From the NCBI RefSeq assembly GCF_900100495.1, contig NZ_FNCT01000001.1, forward strand, positions 1-64,000: a DNA stretch of 64,000 bases. Direction: 5' to 3'. How positions within the stretch are numbered: the first letter of the stretch is position 1; every line of letters starts with the position of its first letter. The stretch comes from Pseudomonas benzenivorans. Lineage in GTDB: Bacteria; Pseudomonadota; Gammaproteobacteria; Pseudomonadales; Pseudomonadaceae. Shown piece by piece: positions 1 to 9,731 of this stretch. The notes under the pieces were generated by a model. It saw only the letters and a list, made by a program, of their open reading frames with translations, was not told where the DNA came from and made no database searches. Made by a program: the position numbers and the translations under genes.

Positions 1-27
1 GTATTTGTTGGTATTGCGCCAGCCTAA
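1..27 (+). CDS. 3' tail of a cassette ORF cut by the window edge
   Basis: Frame 1 reads VFVGIAPA followed by a TAA whose bases are part of the R'' core of the first attC (GCCTAAC). Ending a cassette ORF inside R'' is common, so this is probably the last eight codons of the preceding cassette gene. The stretch is too short to identify anything further. Confidence 0.35.
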   Translation, partial: VFVGIAPA

Positions 28-98
28 CAACTGGTTCAAGCCGCTCGCTGCGCTCACTCGGGACCGGCTAAAGCCGGCCCCTTAACCAAACGTTGGGC
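22..98 (+). other. attC site 1
   Basis: The 77-base site is bounded by R'' GCCTAAC (22-28) and R' GTTGGGC (92-98). It contains the inverted element CCGGCTAAAGCCGG and the CGCTCGCTGCGCTCACTCGG segment seen again in attC3 and attC4. Integron integrase would recombine at the G/TT of R'. Confidence 0.9.
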
Positions 99-114
99 AC
101 CATAAGGAACATAT

Positions 115-696
115 ATGCCAGACACACCTGACCTAACCTGGTGCTCGCGCATAAGTGCCAAGAAAAATCTGTCCATACGGTGCCCTTTTGCAACGGCTAA
201 AACGTGCCCCCGCTACTACCAAAGCCTTTCCTTAATGGGAGACATTGGAAGCACAAAAATCCCTGAAAAAGAGGACAAGAAACTCCTTAAAAAATGGAGC
301 AATAGCGATCTGTGGCCATTAACAGGGGAATACGCTTCCTCCATATTCAAGGCCAACACAAAATTTTCTATGGCCTGCAATTTTTGCCCTGAAGTCATGT
401 ACGACAGGTTTGGGTATTTTTGCACCTCCCTATCAAGTTACGCAGATGAAATCGATGCTGATGCAGCACATAAATCGCTTAGTAGATCGGGCGTGGAATC
501 TAGTGACCCAAGGTGGCAATGGGCTAGCGTAACGGCGCAACACTACACTGAGTGCCCTGTATATTCTGTTCTCCAGCACCGTGCATTGAGCAGCGAAGGT
601 AAGGTGGAGCCTTGGTGGCGGCAGCACTTAGCTGAAATCGTAGTTGGCATAGTCGTTGCTATCGCAACAACAATAATTACTAAGGCGCTCGGGTAG
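115..696 (+). CDS. Cassette protein, Cys-rich with C-terminal membrane anchor, function unknown
   Basis: A 193-residue protein starting at an ATG 17 bases after attC1 R' with AAGGA just upstream. The first half has clustered cysteines (CSR, CPFA, CPRYY, then CNFCP and YFC at about residues 87-103), suggesting metal binding or disulfides. The last 25 residues form one hydrophobic helix rich in V, I, A and G, followed by a short tail, so the protein is probably tail-anchored with its bulk in the cytoplasm. I recognise no family. The codon use is AT-rich and unlike the chromosome, as expected for a cassette gene. It is the only ORF of its cassette. Confidence 0.75.
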   Translation: MPDTPDLTWCSRISAKKNLSIRCPFATAKTCPRYYQSLSLMGDIGSTKIPEKEDKKLLKKWSNSDLWPLTGEYASSIFKANTKFSMACNFCPEVMYDRFGYFCTSLSSYADEIDADAAHKSLSRSGVESSDPRWQWASVTAQHYTECPVYSVLQHRALSSEGKVEPWWRQHLAEIVVGIVVAIATTIITKALG

Positions 697-702
697 TATG
701 TC

Positions 703-778
703 GCCCAACAATGCGCTCAAATCGCTCACTTCGTTCGCTGGGACGGCGTGCCGCCGCCCCTTAGCTTAATCGTTAGGG
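703..778 (+). other. attC site 2 (variant subtype)
   Basis: The site is bounded by R'' GCCCAAC (703-709) and R' GTTAGGG (772-778). It shares the CGCTCACTTCGTTCGCTGGGAC core with the others, but its central arms are GGCGTGCCGCC and its right part reads TTAGCTTAATCGTTAG rather than TTAACCAAACGTT, so the cassette came from a different attC lineage. Confidence 0.85.
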
Positions 779-785
779 GCACAAC

Positions 786-1250
786 ATGACAGAACGAGCT
801 CGCTGGGCCCTACAAGATTGTAAAGGTGCTGCATTAGAGCTGCGTCAGAATGATGACGTCTTCGCTTGGCGCCGACGCTGGCTAACCGTTGTGACCTTAC
901 TTAGAGCAATTGGTCACATACTGAAAAATGTAGACCGCAAACAGTCTCAAGACAACGCACACGCTATAGACCTTTGGTGGCAGGAGCTAAGTAAAAATAA
1001 ACTTGGCAATGAAATATTCTGGAAGTTTATCAACAAAGAAAGAAACTCCATACTCAAAGAATATCTAACCGAAGGGAGCTTTAAGGCAAGCATCACCACA
1101 TATCACACTACCAATGAATCAATTGGATCTACATCTTCACACTTCGAGGATGGCCATTTTAAAGGTAGATCTACATTGGAAGTTGTGGAGGAGGCAATTG
1201 AATGGTGGGAAATACAGTTGGATGCAATTGATGCTTATGCTTCTAAATAG
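786..1250 (+). CDS. Cassette protein, small helical, function unknown
   Basis: A 154-residue protein whose ATG lies 8 bases after attC2 R'. It looks all-helical and rich in aromatic and charged residues, with no membrane segment or signal peptide. The middle contains LLRAIGHIL (about 38-46) and later FWKFINKERNSILKEY (about 79-94). The ERNxxL(K/H) pattern recalls HEPN-type helical bundles, but the catalytic RX4-6H motif is not intact, so this is only a structural hint. It is the single ORF of its cassette and AT-rich. Function is not assigned. Confidence 0.75.
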   Translation: MTERARWALQDCKGAALELRQNDDVFAWRRRWLTVVTLLRAIGHILKNVDRKQSQDNAHAIDLWWQELSKNKLGNEIFWKFINKERNSILKEYLTEGSFKASITTYHTTNESIGSTSSHFEDGHFKGRSTLEVVEEAIEWWEIQLDAIDAYASK

Positions 1251-1253
1251 CAC

Positions 1254-1330
1254 CCCTAACAACTGGTTCAAGTCGCTCGCTTCGCTCACTCGGGACCGGC
1301 TAAAGCCGGCCCCTTAACCAAACGTTATGC
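1254..1330 (+). other. attC site 3
   Basis: The site runs from R'' CCCTAAC (1254-1260) to R' GTTATGC (1324-1330). Between them it is nearly identical to attC1 and attC4, including the central GGACCGGCTAAAGCCGGCCCC element. Confidence 0.9.
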
Positions 1331-1368
1331 GCCTAATAGATGGTTAGTGCTAACTGTTTGAGGTCGCC

Positions 1369-2181
1369 ATGCCACGTTATAAAACAACAAAAACAATCTT
1401 AATAATTTCCATCACTCTTATGCTATTTATTGTTGCAGAAAAAGTAAAATACAACATCCCCAACAATAGAGTTATTGGTATCACAGAAGGATTTATAGAA
1501 ATCCCATGCGCCAAGGCCGTTCCAGGTAGAAAATGCAGCGCCCCTGACCAAAGCCGGATAGCCTTCTATGTAAAGGCACCAGATCAAGCCATATCATACC
1601 CTCCAGCCGAAAGGGACTATAATGACTACATTGGTATAGGCCTACTTGTATCTGATAAAACGATCGAAAGCATATACGAAAACAAAAAGAGAGATGGCGA
1701 CAGCCAAAATTATCTTATCGGAAGCCACGCCGACACTGTGCGCATATCTTACAGCGCCGATAATGAACTTAACTCGCAGTTACAGTGGCTAAGCCTTACC
1801 CCGAAAGCTAAATACGCTGAAGTCACGAGCGACATAAAGGGCTACCGAAAATTTGATGACACAACCTGCCCCTCAACTGGAGCAACTGTAGATAAAAATT
1901 CACTCCCTGAAGAAAATTACATACAGTGCACAGCAATGCGGAGAGCCTTATATATCTCTAACAATCATCCAGGCACACTAATTAGCTGCATGCAAATAAT
2001 ACTCTCAGACAATATTCTAAAGCTGCACACGTGCACGATTACAACGAAGCTTGCCTTTGAAGGTCGCGCTAGTTATTCAATTCAGCCGGAACACGTCCTT
2101 AGCGGTAAATGGACTGAGCTAAACGAAAAAATTGTGAGATATATTAATAGCCTACTAATTCCAGCAAACAAGAGCGCATAA
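1369..2181 (+). CDS. Cassette protein, N-terminally membrane-anchored envelope protein, function unknown
   Basis: A 270-residue protein. Residues about 9-25 form one hydrophobic segment after a Lys-rich start, with no clear signal-peptidase site, so it is likely an N-in, C-out inner-membrane anchor. The rest is soluble and presumably periplasmic, with six or so cysteines (IPCAKA, KCSAP, TTCPS, IQCTA, LISCM, HTCTI) that could form disulfides. No family is recognised. The stop codon TAA lies inside the R'' core of attC4, as is usual for cassettes. Strong AT bias in third positions marks it as foreign. Confidence 0.75.
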   Translation: MPRYKTTKTILIISITLMLFIVAEKVKYNIPNNRVIGITEGFIEIPCAKAVPGRKCSAPDQSRIAFYVKAPDQAISYPPAERDYNDYIGIGLLVSDKTIESIYENKKRDGDSQNYLIGSHADTVRISYSADNELNSQLQWLSLTPKAKYAEVTSDIKGYRKFDDTTCPSTGATVDKNSLPEENYIQCTAMRRALYISNNHPGTLISCMQIILSDNILKLHTCTITTKLAFEGRASYSIQPEHVLSGKWTELNEKIVRYINSLLIPANKSA

Positions 2182-2252
2182 CAATTGGTTCAAGTCGCTC
2201 GCTTCGCTCACTCGGGACCGGCTAAAGCCGGCCCCTTAACCAAATGTTATAA
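2176..2252 (+). other. attC site 4
   Basis: The site runs from R'' GCATAAC (2176-2182) to R' GTTATAA (2246-2252), with the same internal sequence as attC1 and attC3. The upstream gene's stop codon is embedded in R''. Confidence 0.9.
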
Positions 2253-2271
2253 GTCACGGGAGGTCCTCACG

Positions 2272-2712
2272 GTGGTCCAAATCAGCCATGAAACAAGAGA
2301 GCAAACAGAGCAGAGACTCCTGCGAGTGATTGCTCAAACAAAGTTCATTGTCTATGAAAATAGCTATGTATTCGAAGAATTTCCTTTAGATTTTTTTCCA
2401 TCAAGTGCAAGCCCTGATGCTCTGGCTCTGGTTCGTGACAGTGAGGTCTGGAGTCAATTAGTCCCATCTAACGACCTGAACAAAGAGTTATTTCTTGTTT
2501 TTTCTTTTCACTTTGAGGGCTGCCCCGACAATAGTGGCTTTGTTGGGTGGCTTGCTTCTTATCTAAAACAATCGCTGGGAACAGGCGTATTTGTAACCTG
2601 TGGTCAGAATTCTAATCGCGGAGGTATCTTTGACTACTGGGGGTGTCCGTTAGAACTGGGTAGGCAAGCTGTTGAGGAAGTCCAGCAACTCATCGCGCAA
2701 GGAAAAGTCTGA
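2272..2712 (+). CDS. DUF6196-like cassette protein
   Basis: A protein of 146 residues starting at GTG 2272, chosen because GGGAGG at 2258-2263 gives an 8-base spacing. A longer in-frame reading would start inside attC4. The sequence begins VVQISHETREQ and contains YVFEEFP, LVFSFHFEG, FVGWLASYLK and CGQNSNRGGIFDYWGCP. I recall this arrangement from DUF6196 proteins, which are often found in integron cassettes, but cannot run a search here. There is no signal peptide or membrane segment, so it is cytosolic. Biochemical function is unknown. Confidence 0.75.
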   Translation: MVQISHETREQTEQRLLRVIAQTKFIVYENSYVFEEFPLDFFPSSASPDALALVRDSEVWSQLVPSNDLNKELFLVFSFHFEGCPDNSGFVGWLASYLKQSLGTGVFVTCGQNSNRGGIFDYWGCPLELGRQAVEEVQQLIAQGKV

Positions 2713-2720
2713 GTGGTGAC

Positions 2721-2796
2721 GTATAACAAGTCGCTCAAGCCGTTCGCTTCGCTCACTCGGGACGGGCTAAAGGCGGCCCCATAACCAAACTTTGAG
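2721..2796 (+). other. attC site 5, degenerate right core
   Basis: R'' GTATAAC (2721-2727) and the internal CGCTTCGCTCACTCGGGAC segment are conserved. The R' position reads CTTTGAG (2790-2796) instead of GTTRRRY, and the central arm has substitutions (GGGCTAAAGGCGG). Loss of the G/TT cleavage triplet should make the site poor or inactive for IntI, so the cassettes on either side may now be locked together. Confidence 0.8.
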
Positions 2797-2863
2797 GATG
2801 TAGAAATCATATGGGTCTATTGATGAGTCTTGCTGTACGTGTAACCTGGAGGGGGGGAGCGAG

Positions 2864-2956
2864 ATGAATGCGCTAGATTTCAACAGAAACGCCGAGGCCG
2901 GGTCAAGGAACAGCCAGATTCTCAATCGCCCAGAAGGCTCATTAGTTTTCCTATAG
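2864..2956 (+). CDS. Possible 30-residue small ORF with strong ribosome-binding site
   Basis: ATG 2864 is preceded by the purine-rich run GGAGGGGGGGAG (2848-2859), one of the strongest Shine-Dalgarno candidates in the window. The frame stays open for 30 codons to TAG 2954, reading MNALDFNRNAEAGSRNSQIL and then ten more residues. It lies in the otherwise empty 2797-2972 spacer and ends 16 bases before the next gene. It could be a leader peptide, a remnant cassette ORF or chance. Confidence 0.35.
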   Translation: MNALDFNRNAEAGSRNSQILNRPEGSLVFL

Positions 2957-2972
2957 CTTCGTTAGGATCTTT

Positions 2973-3473
2973 ATGTTTATTGGCCATCTGCCAGCAGGGT
3001 ATGTTACCGCGAAATTGCTGTTTAAGCAGTTTGCAGACACTGGCGTTGCAGCAAAACTTTTTGTCTTAGCAGGAGTACTTGGCGCAATCGCACCAGACTT
3101 CGATATGTTCTATTTCTACTGGGTCGATAATAGGCAAAATCACCATCACACATATTGGCCGCACTATCCAGCGCTGTGGCTAACTGTTCTTGTGGCGTCG
3201 AGTATCTGGTTCAACTTTGCCCGCAAGAAATCGGGTGCCGCACTCGCGCTAATCTTTTCAATCAACGGCTTTGTTCACATGCTGCTGGATTCAATAGTAG
3301 GTGATATCTGGTGGTTTGCCCCGGTCGTAAATCAGCCCTTTGTTCTTTTCACCGTCGAGGCTGTTTATAAGCCTTGGTGGCTGAACTTCATTTTGCATTG
3401 GTCGTTTGCGCTAGAAATACTGGTATTTGTTTGGGCTTTTTGTTTATGGCGCTTCAGGTCTGCTAGGTCCTAA
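2973..3473 (+). CDS. Membrane-bound metal-dependent hydrolase, DUF457/YdjM type
   Basis: A 166-residue protein with about four hydrophobic helices. Motifs in order are a His near the start (MFIGHLPAGY), GAIAPDFDMFYF, the His-rich NRQNHHHTYWPHYPA at about 52-66, and FVHMLLDSIVGDIWW. This His/Asp set is that of the LexA-regulated YdjM / DUF457 inner-membrane hydrolase family, whose substrate is unknown. AGGA at 2964-2967 precedes the ATG, and GTTAGGA 2961-2967 resembles an attC R' core, so the cassette may begin here. The TAA stop is inside the R'' of attC6. Confidence 0.8.
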   Translation: MFIGHLPAGYVTAKLLFKQFADTGVAAKLFVLAGVLGAIAPDFDMFYFYWVDNRQNHHHTYWPHYPALWLTVLVASSIWFNFARKKSGAALALIFSINGFVHMLLDSIVGDIWWFAPVVNQPFVLFTVEAVYKPWWLNFILHWSFALEILVFVWAFCLWRFRSARS

Positions 3474-3533
3474 CCATGTATGCGGACTCGCGAATGCTGA
3501 AATTTTGCTCTCCGGCTAGCTTAATCGTTGGGC
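3468..3533 (+). other. attC site 6 (short variant)
   Basis: R'' TCCTAAC (3468-3474) and R' GTTGGGC (3527-3533) bound a 66-base segment ending GGCTAGCTTAATCGTTGGGC. The right end resembles attC2 (TTAGCTTAATCGTTAG), but the left arm lacks the TTCAAG-CGCTCACTCGG block. The preceding gene ends within R'' and the next gene starts 34 bases after R', which supports a real boundary. Confidence 0.65.
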
Positions 3534-3566
3534 GTCACAAACAACATTGAAAACACCGAGATAACC

Positions 3567-4112
3567 ATGAAGGCGAGAGAACGCGAAGAGTTGCTCCAAG
3601 CAGTGCAGGCTCGTTTCGAGAAGAACATGCACCGGCATGCAGCAATCGCATGGGCAGATGTACGGGGCAAACTCGAAGGCAACCCTGATGCACTCAGGTC
3701 GCTGCAAGAGATGGAGGCCACGGGTGGTGAACCGGACGTTATCGGCGAAGCCAAAGAGTCCGGCCACTTCATCTTCTGTGACTGCTCACCACAAAGCCCC
3801 ATCGGCCGCAGAAGTACCTGTTACGACGCTGAAGCGCGTGCGTCCAGGAAGGAGCACAAGCCGGAGAACAGTGCAGTCGAAATGGCCTCCTCGATGGGCA
3901 TCGAACTGCTGACGGAGGCGTGGTACCGAGAGTTGCAGAAGCTCGGTGAGTTTGACACCAAGACTTCCAGCTGGATCAAGACGCCAGCTGAGGTTAGAGC
4001 ACTCGGCGGCGCGCTCTTCGGTGATCGGCGCTATGGCAAGGTGTTCGTTTATCACAACGGCGCGGAGTCGTACTACGCAGCCAGAGGCTTCCGTGGCTTG
4101 CTCCGGGTGTGA
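3567..4112 (+). CDS. DUF4256 family protein
   Basis: A 181-residue protein starting at ATG 3567 (MKAREREELLQ). A longer in-frame reading would begin with TTG inside attC6. Blocks typical of DUF4256 are RFEKNMHRH, EMEATGGEPDV, CSPQSPIGRRSTCYD, EHKPENSA, GIELLTEAWYRELQ, FDTKTSSWIKTP and VYHNGAESYYAARGFRG at the C-terminus. No membrane segment or signal is present. DUF4256 proteins are common cargo of integrons and of soil bacterial genomes; their activity is unknown. Base composition is closer to the host than the other cassettes. It is the last recognisable cassette. Confidence 0.85.
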   Translation: MKAREREELLQAVQARFEKNMHRHAAIAWADVRGKLEGNPDALRSLQEMEATGGEPDVIGEAKESGHFIFCDCSPQSPIGRRSTCYDAEARASRKEHKPENSAVEMASSMGIELLTEAWYRELQKLGEFDTKTSSWIKTPAEVRALGGALFGDRRYGKVFVYHNGAESYYAARGFRGLLRV

Positions 4113-4365
4113 GTCTTGGGCAAACAAGCGCCGCTGGCGACCAGCACTTTCATTGAGCGGTCCCGCCTTCGGCGGGGCGCTGCTGTCAAACCTTGAAGCG
4201 GGTTGGTGTGCCTTGGTTGCCGCCGCAATAGCCTCGGATCACCCGTTCCATACCTGCTTGCGTCACAAGGCGTGGATCGATCGAACCACGGGGGCATGGC
4301 TCAAGCTGGTTACATCTGGTCGCTCATGATGCTGCGGGCGCGTTTTAACCCAGTATTTGCCCGGG
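4113..4365. other. Array-chromosome junction spacer, no gene seen
   Basis: This stretch lies between the last cassette gene and the convergent cNMP-binding gene. It contains the hairpin CCCGCC-TTC-GGCGGG (4162-4176) without a T-run. A GGCAAAC soon after the DUF4256 stop (4119-4125) could be a decayed R'' core, but no matching R' is evident. Confidence 0.5.
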
Positions 4366-4851
4366 TCACACCTGGGGGCCTTCGGCTTGAGGGCGGAGAA
4401 GGCAATAGCTCAGGAAACGGCTCATGTCCCGGGACAGGTTGATGAAAAATATCCCGAACTGCTGGCTATCCAGTTCCTGCAGCTTGGCCAGGGCCTGGCT
4501 GGAGATCTTCAGCACCAGGCATTCGCTGGCCGCCTCGCCGCCCATCAGCCGGGGGCGCATCGCCAGCATGGCGGGAAAACCGACACTTTCCCCTGCGCTG
4601 CTGGTATGGGTGATTTCCCGGCCAGCCGCACTGTCCTGATAGATCTCCAGCTGTCCCTGCAGAATCACATAGAAGCAATCGGCACGTTCGCCTTGGCGGT
4701 AGAGCGTTTCGCCTTGGGCCAGCTTGAGCAGTTCACCGCTCGCCAGCACTTGCTCCACGAAAATGTCCGAAAGGGCGCCGAATGCGGACATCTGCTTGAA
4801 CGCGTCGGCAGGGAGGATATCGCCAAGTGCAGCTAGGTCGAGCGTTTGCAT
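4366..4851 (-). CDS. Cyclic nucleotide-binding (Crp-type) single-domain protein
   Basis: A 161-residue protein starting at ATG 4851 (MQTLDLAALGD), preceded by GGAGGGAGGGCAGG on the coding strand; an upstream in-frame ATG at 4962 lacks such a site. Residues about 15-130 form one cNMP-binding domain with GETLYRQGERADCFYVILQG and the later GESVGFPAML phosphate-binding loop. There is no helix-turn-helix after the domain: the C-terminus (FFINLSRDMSRFLSYCLL) is a short helix. It is therefore a stand-alone sensor rather than a Crp-type transcription factor. It converges on the integron array. Confidence 0.85.
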   Translation of the reverse strand: MQTLDLAALGDILPADAFKQMSAFGALSDIFVEQVLASGELLKLAQGETLYRQGERADCFYVILQGQLEIYQDSAAGREITHTSSAGESVGFPAMLAMRPRLMGGEAASECLVLKISSQALAKLQELDSQQFGIFFINLSRDMSRFLSYCLLRPQAEGPQV

Positions 4852-5079
4852 GACATTGCACCTGCCCTCCCTCCATGCTGGAGCGGCATTCAGGTCACAA
4901 ACTAGCGGCATTACCGCCGTCATCTGGATAGGCCTGGCAGCGGTCTCGGCAGCGCCGAGCAATTGCCCACATACCTGCTGGCAGTATAGGCCTAAGCGGT
5001 GGCCAGCAGGCAGCGACTAGCTTCGGCGAGGTGCCAGTGGGTGGGCGCACCGGGCGAAGCCGCTGCGCCCTTCGCTGTT

Positions 5080-6645
5080 CTAGCGGTTGAAGCGCTCCAC
5101 CAGCGCGCATTGATCCTGTGCGGTGCTGGTCAGATCTGCACTGAGGCGGACCGTGCCCTGGGCTTGGTGGGCGGTCTGGTCGGCCAGTTGGGCGATGGTG
5201 GTGATGTTCTGGTTGATCTCGTCGGCCACCGCGCTTTGTTCCTCGGCGGCGGCGGCGATCTGGTTGGCCATGTCGGCGATATTAGCCACCGCGTCGCTGA
5301 TCCCGGCCAGGGCCTGGTCGGCTTGCTGCACCCGTTCGACGCCGTCGTCGGCCTGCTTGCGGCCGATCTCCATGGTCATCACCGCCTCTTCGGCGGTGCG
5401 CTGCAGCTTGGCGATCAGCTGGTGGATCTGTCCGGTGGACTCGGTGGTGCGTTGCGCCAGCGAGCGCACTTCGTCGGCGACCACGGCGAAGCCGCGGCCC
5501 ATTTCGCCGGCCCGCGCCGCTTCGATGGCGGCGTTGAGGGCGAGCAGGTTGGTCTGGTCGGCGATGCCCTTGATCACATCGACCACGCCGCCGATCTCGT
5601 TGCTGTCCTGGGCCAGGCGCGTGACGGTTTCGCCGGTGTCGCCGACCGACTGCGAGAGGCGCTGGATAGCCGCGCGGGTTTCCGCGGTAATGGCCCGGCC
5701 TTCGCTGGTCAGGCGGTTGGCTTCCTGGGTGGCGATGGCGGTGCGCGCCACGTTGCTGGCCACCTCCAGGGTGGTGGCGGCCATTTCGTTGACCGCGGTG
5801 GCGACCTGTTCGGTTTCCTGGCGCTGGCGATCCAGGCCGGCCGAGCTGCTGTGTGCCAGGGCATCGGCCTGTTTGGCCTGCTGGGTGAGGTTCTCGGCAC
5901 TGTCCTGCAAGCGGGTCAGGCAGGTCCTCAGGCGCGCTTCCTGGCTGAGGATGGACATCTCCAGACGGCCCTGGTCGCCGCGGCTGTCGGTGTACATCTG
6001 GGCGATCAGCGGGTCGGAAGTGGTCTGTTCGGCCAGTTGCAGCAGGCGCTTCATCCCGCGTTGCTGCCAGTTCAGACCGGCCAGGCCGAGCGGCACCGAG
6101 AGCAGGGCGGCGAGGGCGAAGCCCCAGCTGGAGTCGAGCCAGGCGCCGATCAGGAAGCCGATCTGGCTGATCAGGATGAACGGCAGCCAGTCTTGCAGCA
6201 CCGGCAGCCAGCGGTCGCGGCCGGGGATCGCCGACTTGCCGGCGTTGATCCGCCGGTACAGCGCTTCGGCGCGGCGCACCTGCTCGGCGCTCGGTTTGAC
6301 TCGCACCGATTCATAGCCGACCACCTGGTTGTTTTCCAGCACCGGGGTGACATAGGCGTTGACCCAGTAGTGGTCGCCGTTCTTGCAACGGTTCTTGACG
6401 ATGCCCATCCACGGCCGTCCCTGTTTCAGGGTGCTCCACATATGTTCGAACACCGCCGGCGGCACATCCGGGTGGCGCACCAGGTTGTGCGGCGCGCGCA
6501 GCAGCTCGTCGCGGCTGAAGCCGCTGATCTCGATAAAGGCATCGTTGCAGTAGGTGATCTGCCCCTTGAGATCCGTGGTGGAGATCAGCCGTTGTTGGGC
6601 CGCTAGGGTTCTTTCGCGCTGGGTGATGGGTTGGTTATTGCGCAT
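5080..6645 (-). CDS. aer: Aerotaxis receptor Aer (PAS-containing chemoreceptor)
   Basis: A 521-residue protein. Residues about 10-110 are a PAS domain ([20 protein letters not shown], later [18 protein letters not shown]), which in Aer binds FAD and senses redox state. A hydrophobic hairpin at about 153-192 anchors it without a periplasmic domain. The rest is the cytoplasmic signalling hairpin with [20 protein letters not shown] and [16 protein letters not shown], which contacts CheA/CheW. It sits beside acnA as in P. aeruginosa, where aer is Anr-controlled; a matching Anr-like box is at 6735-6748. The ribosome-binding site is weak (GACGAG). Confidence 0.95.
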   Translation of the reverse strand: MRNNQPITQRERTLAAQQRLISTTDLKGQITYCNDAFIEISGFSRDELLRAPHNLVRHPDVPPAVFEHMWSTLKQGRPWMGIVKNRCKNGDHYWVNAYVTPVLENNQVVGYESVRVKPSAEQVRRAEALYRRINAGKSAIPGRDRWLPVLQDWLPFILISQIGFLIGAWLDSSWGFALAALLSVPLGLAGLNWQQRGMKRLLQLAEQTTSDPLIAQMYTDSRGDQGRLEMSILSQEARLRTCLTRLQDSAENLTQQAKQADALAHSSSAGLDRQRQETEQVATAVNEMAATTLEVASNVARTAIATQEANRLTSEGRAITAETRAAIQRLSQSVGDTGETVTRLAQDSNEIGGVVDVIKGIADQTNLLALNAAIEAARAGEMGRGFAVVADEVRSLAQRTTESTGQIHQLIAKLQRTAEEAVMTMEIGRKQADDGVERVQQADQALAGISDAVANIADMANQIAAAAEEQSAVADEINQNITTIAQLADQTAHQAQGTVRLSADLTSTAQDQCALVERFNR

Positions 6646-6734
6646 GGGGGCTCGTCACTAAAGGGGTATACGAAGTCATCGGCCTGGCAGGCTCGAAGTT
6701 GAGCGGGAAAACATGGCGCGCAGTGTAACCGGAA

Positions 6735-6748
6735 TTGACCAGCGTCAC
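6735..6748 (-). promoter_or_regulatory. Putative Anr (FNR-type) box upstream of aer
   Basis: TTGACCAGCGTCAC fits TTGAYNNNNRTCAA at every defined position except the last. It lies 90 bases upstream of the aer start codon, a plausible activator position. Known biology: Anr activates aer in P. aeruginosa. The assignment rests on motif match and position only. Confidence 0.5.
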
Positions 6749-6808
6749 ATTTGTGCGGCCGGCGGCTGGGCGGGCAAGCTTCCTGCTGTGCCCGCCGTTT
6801 GCCGACTC

Positions 6809-9550
<2,742 letters not shown>

Positions 9551-9731
9551 TGCGCATCTCCTGGGCGCGCACGCTGCGTGCCGGATTGTTTGCTGCAGAG
9601 TCTTCAACCTAGCTCTGCTTGGCGAGGCTCGCCATGTCACAGGTCCGTTAGCTGCACAGGTCGCAGGCGCTTGCTGTTCCTGACTCGGCTATCATGCGCG
9701 CCTTGAGGAGAGCCCCGATGAATACCCGCCT

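Larger units (their letters stand above)
1..4112 (+). mobile_element. Integron gene-cassette array (distal part, open at left edge)
   Basis: Short single ORFs, all on the plus strand, alternate with attC-like palindromic sites at 22-98, 703-778, 1254-1330, 2176-2252, 2721-2796 and 3468-3533. The cassettes up to about 3500 are AT-rich with non-Pseudomonas codon use, while everything right of about 4366 is GC-rich core chromosome. Three sites (1, 3, 4) are nearly identical over about 70 bases, typical of the attC family of Pseudomonas chromosomal integrons. No tyrosine-recombinase integrase, attI or Pc promoter is present, so the integrase end must lie left of base 1. The right border is placed at the end of the DUF4256 gene, after which no clean attC is visible. 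Confidence 0.9.

Noticed and set aside
22..2796. Repeated near-identical 70-base units that could be taken for a CRISPR or REP family
   Set aside because: Spacing is irregular (about 500-900 bases), each repeat follows an ORF stop and carries R''/R' cores, so they are attC sites.
4113..4210. Possible seventh attC after the DUF4256 gene
   Set aside because: GGCAAAC near 4119 could be an R'' core, but no complementary R' or internal symmetry of the attC type was found.
6768..6797. GCGGGCA...TGCCCGC hairpin after acnA
   Set aside because: There is no T-run on the acnA strand and the loop is long, so it was not called a terminator.
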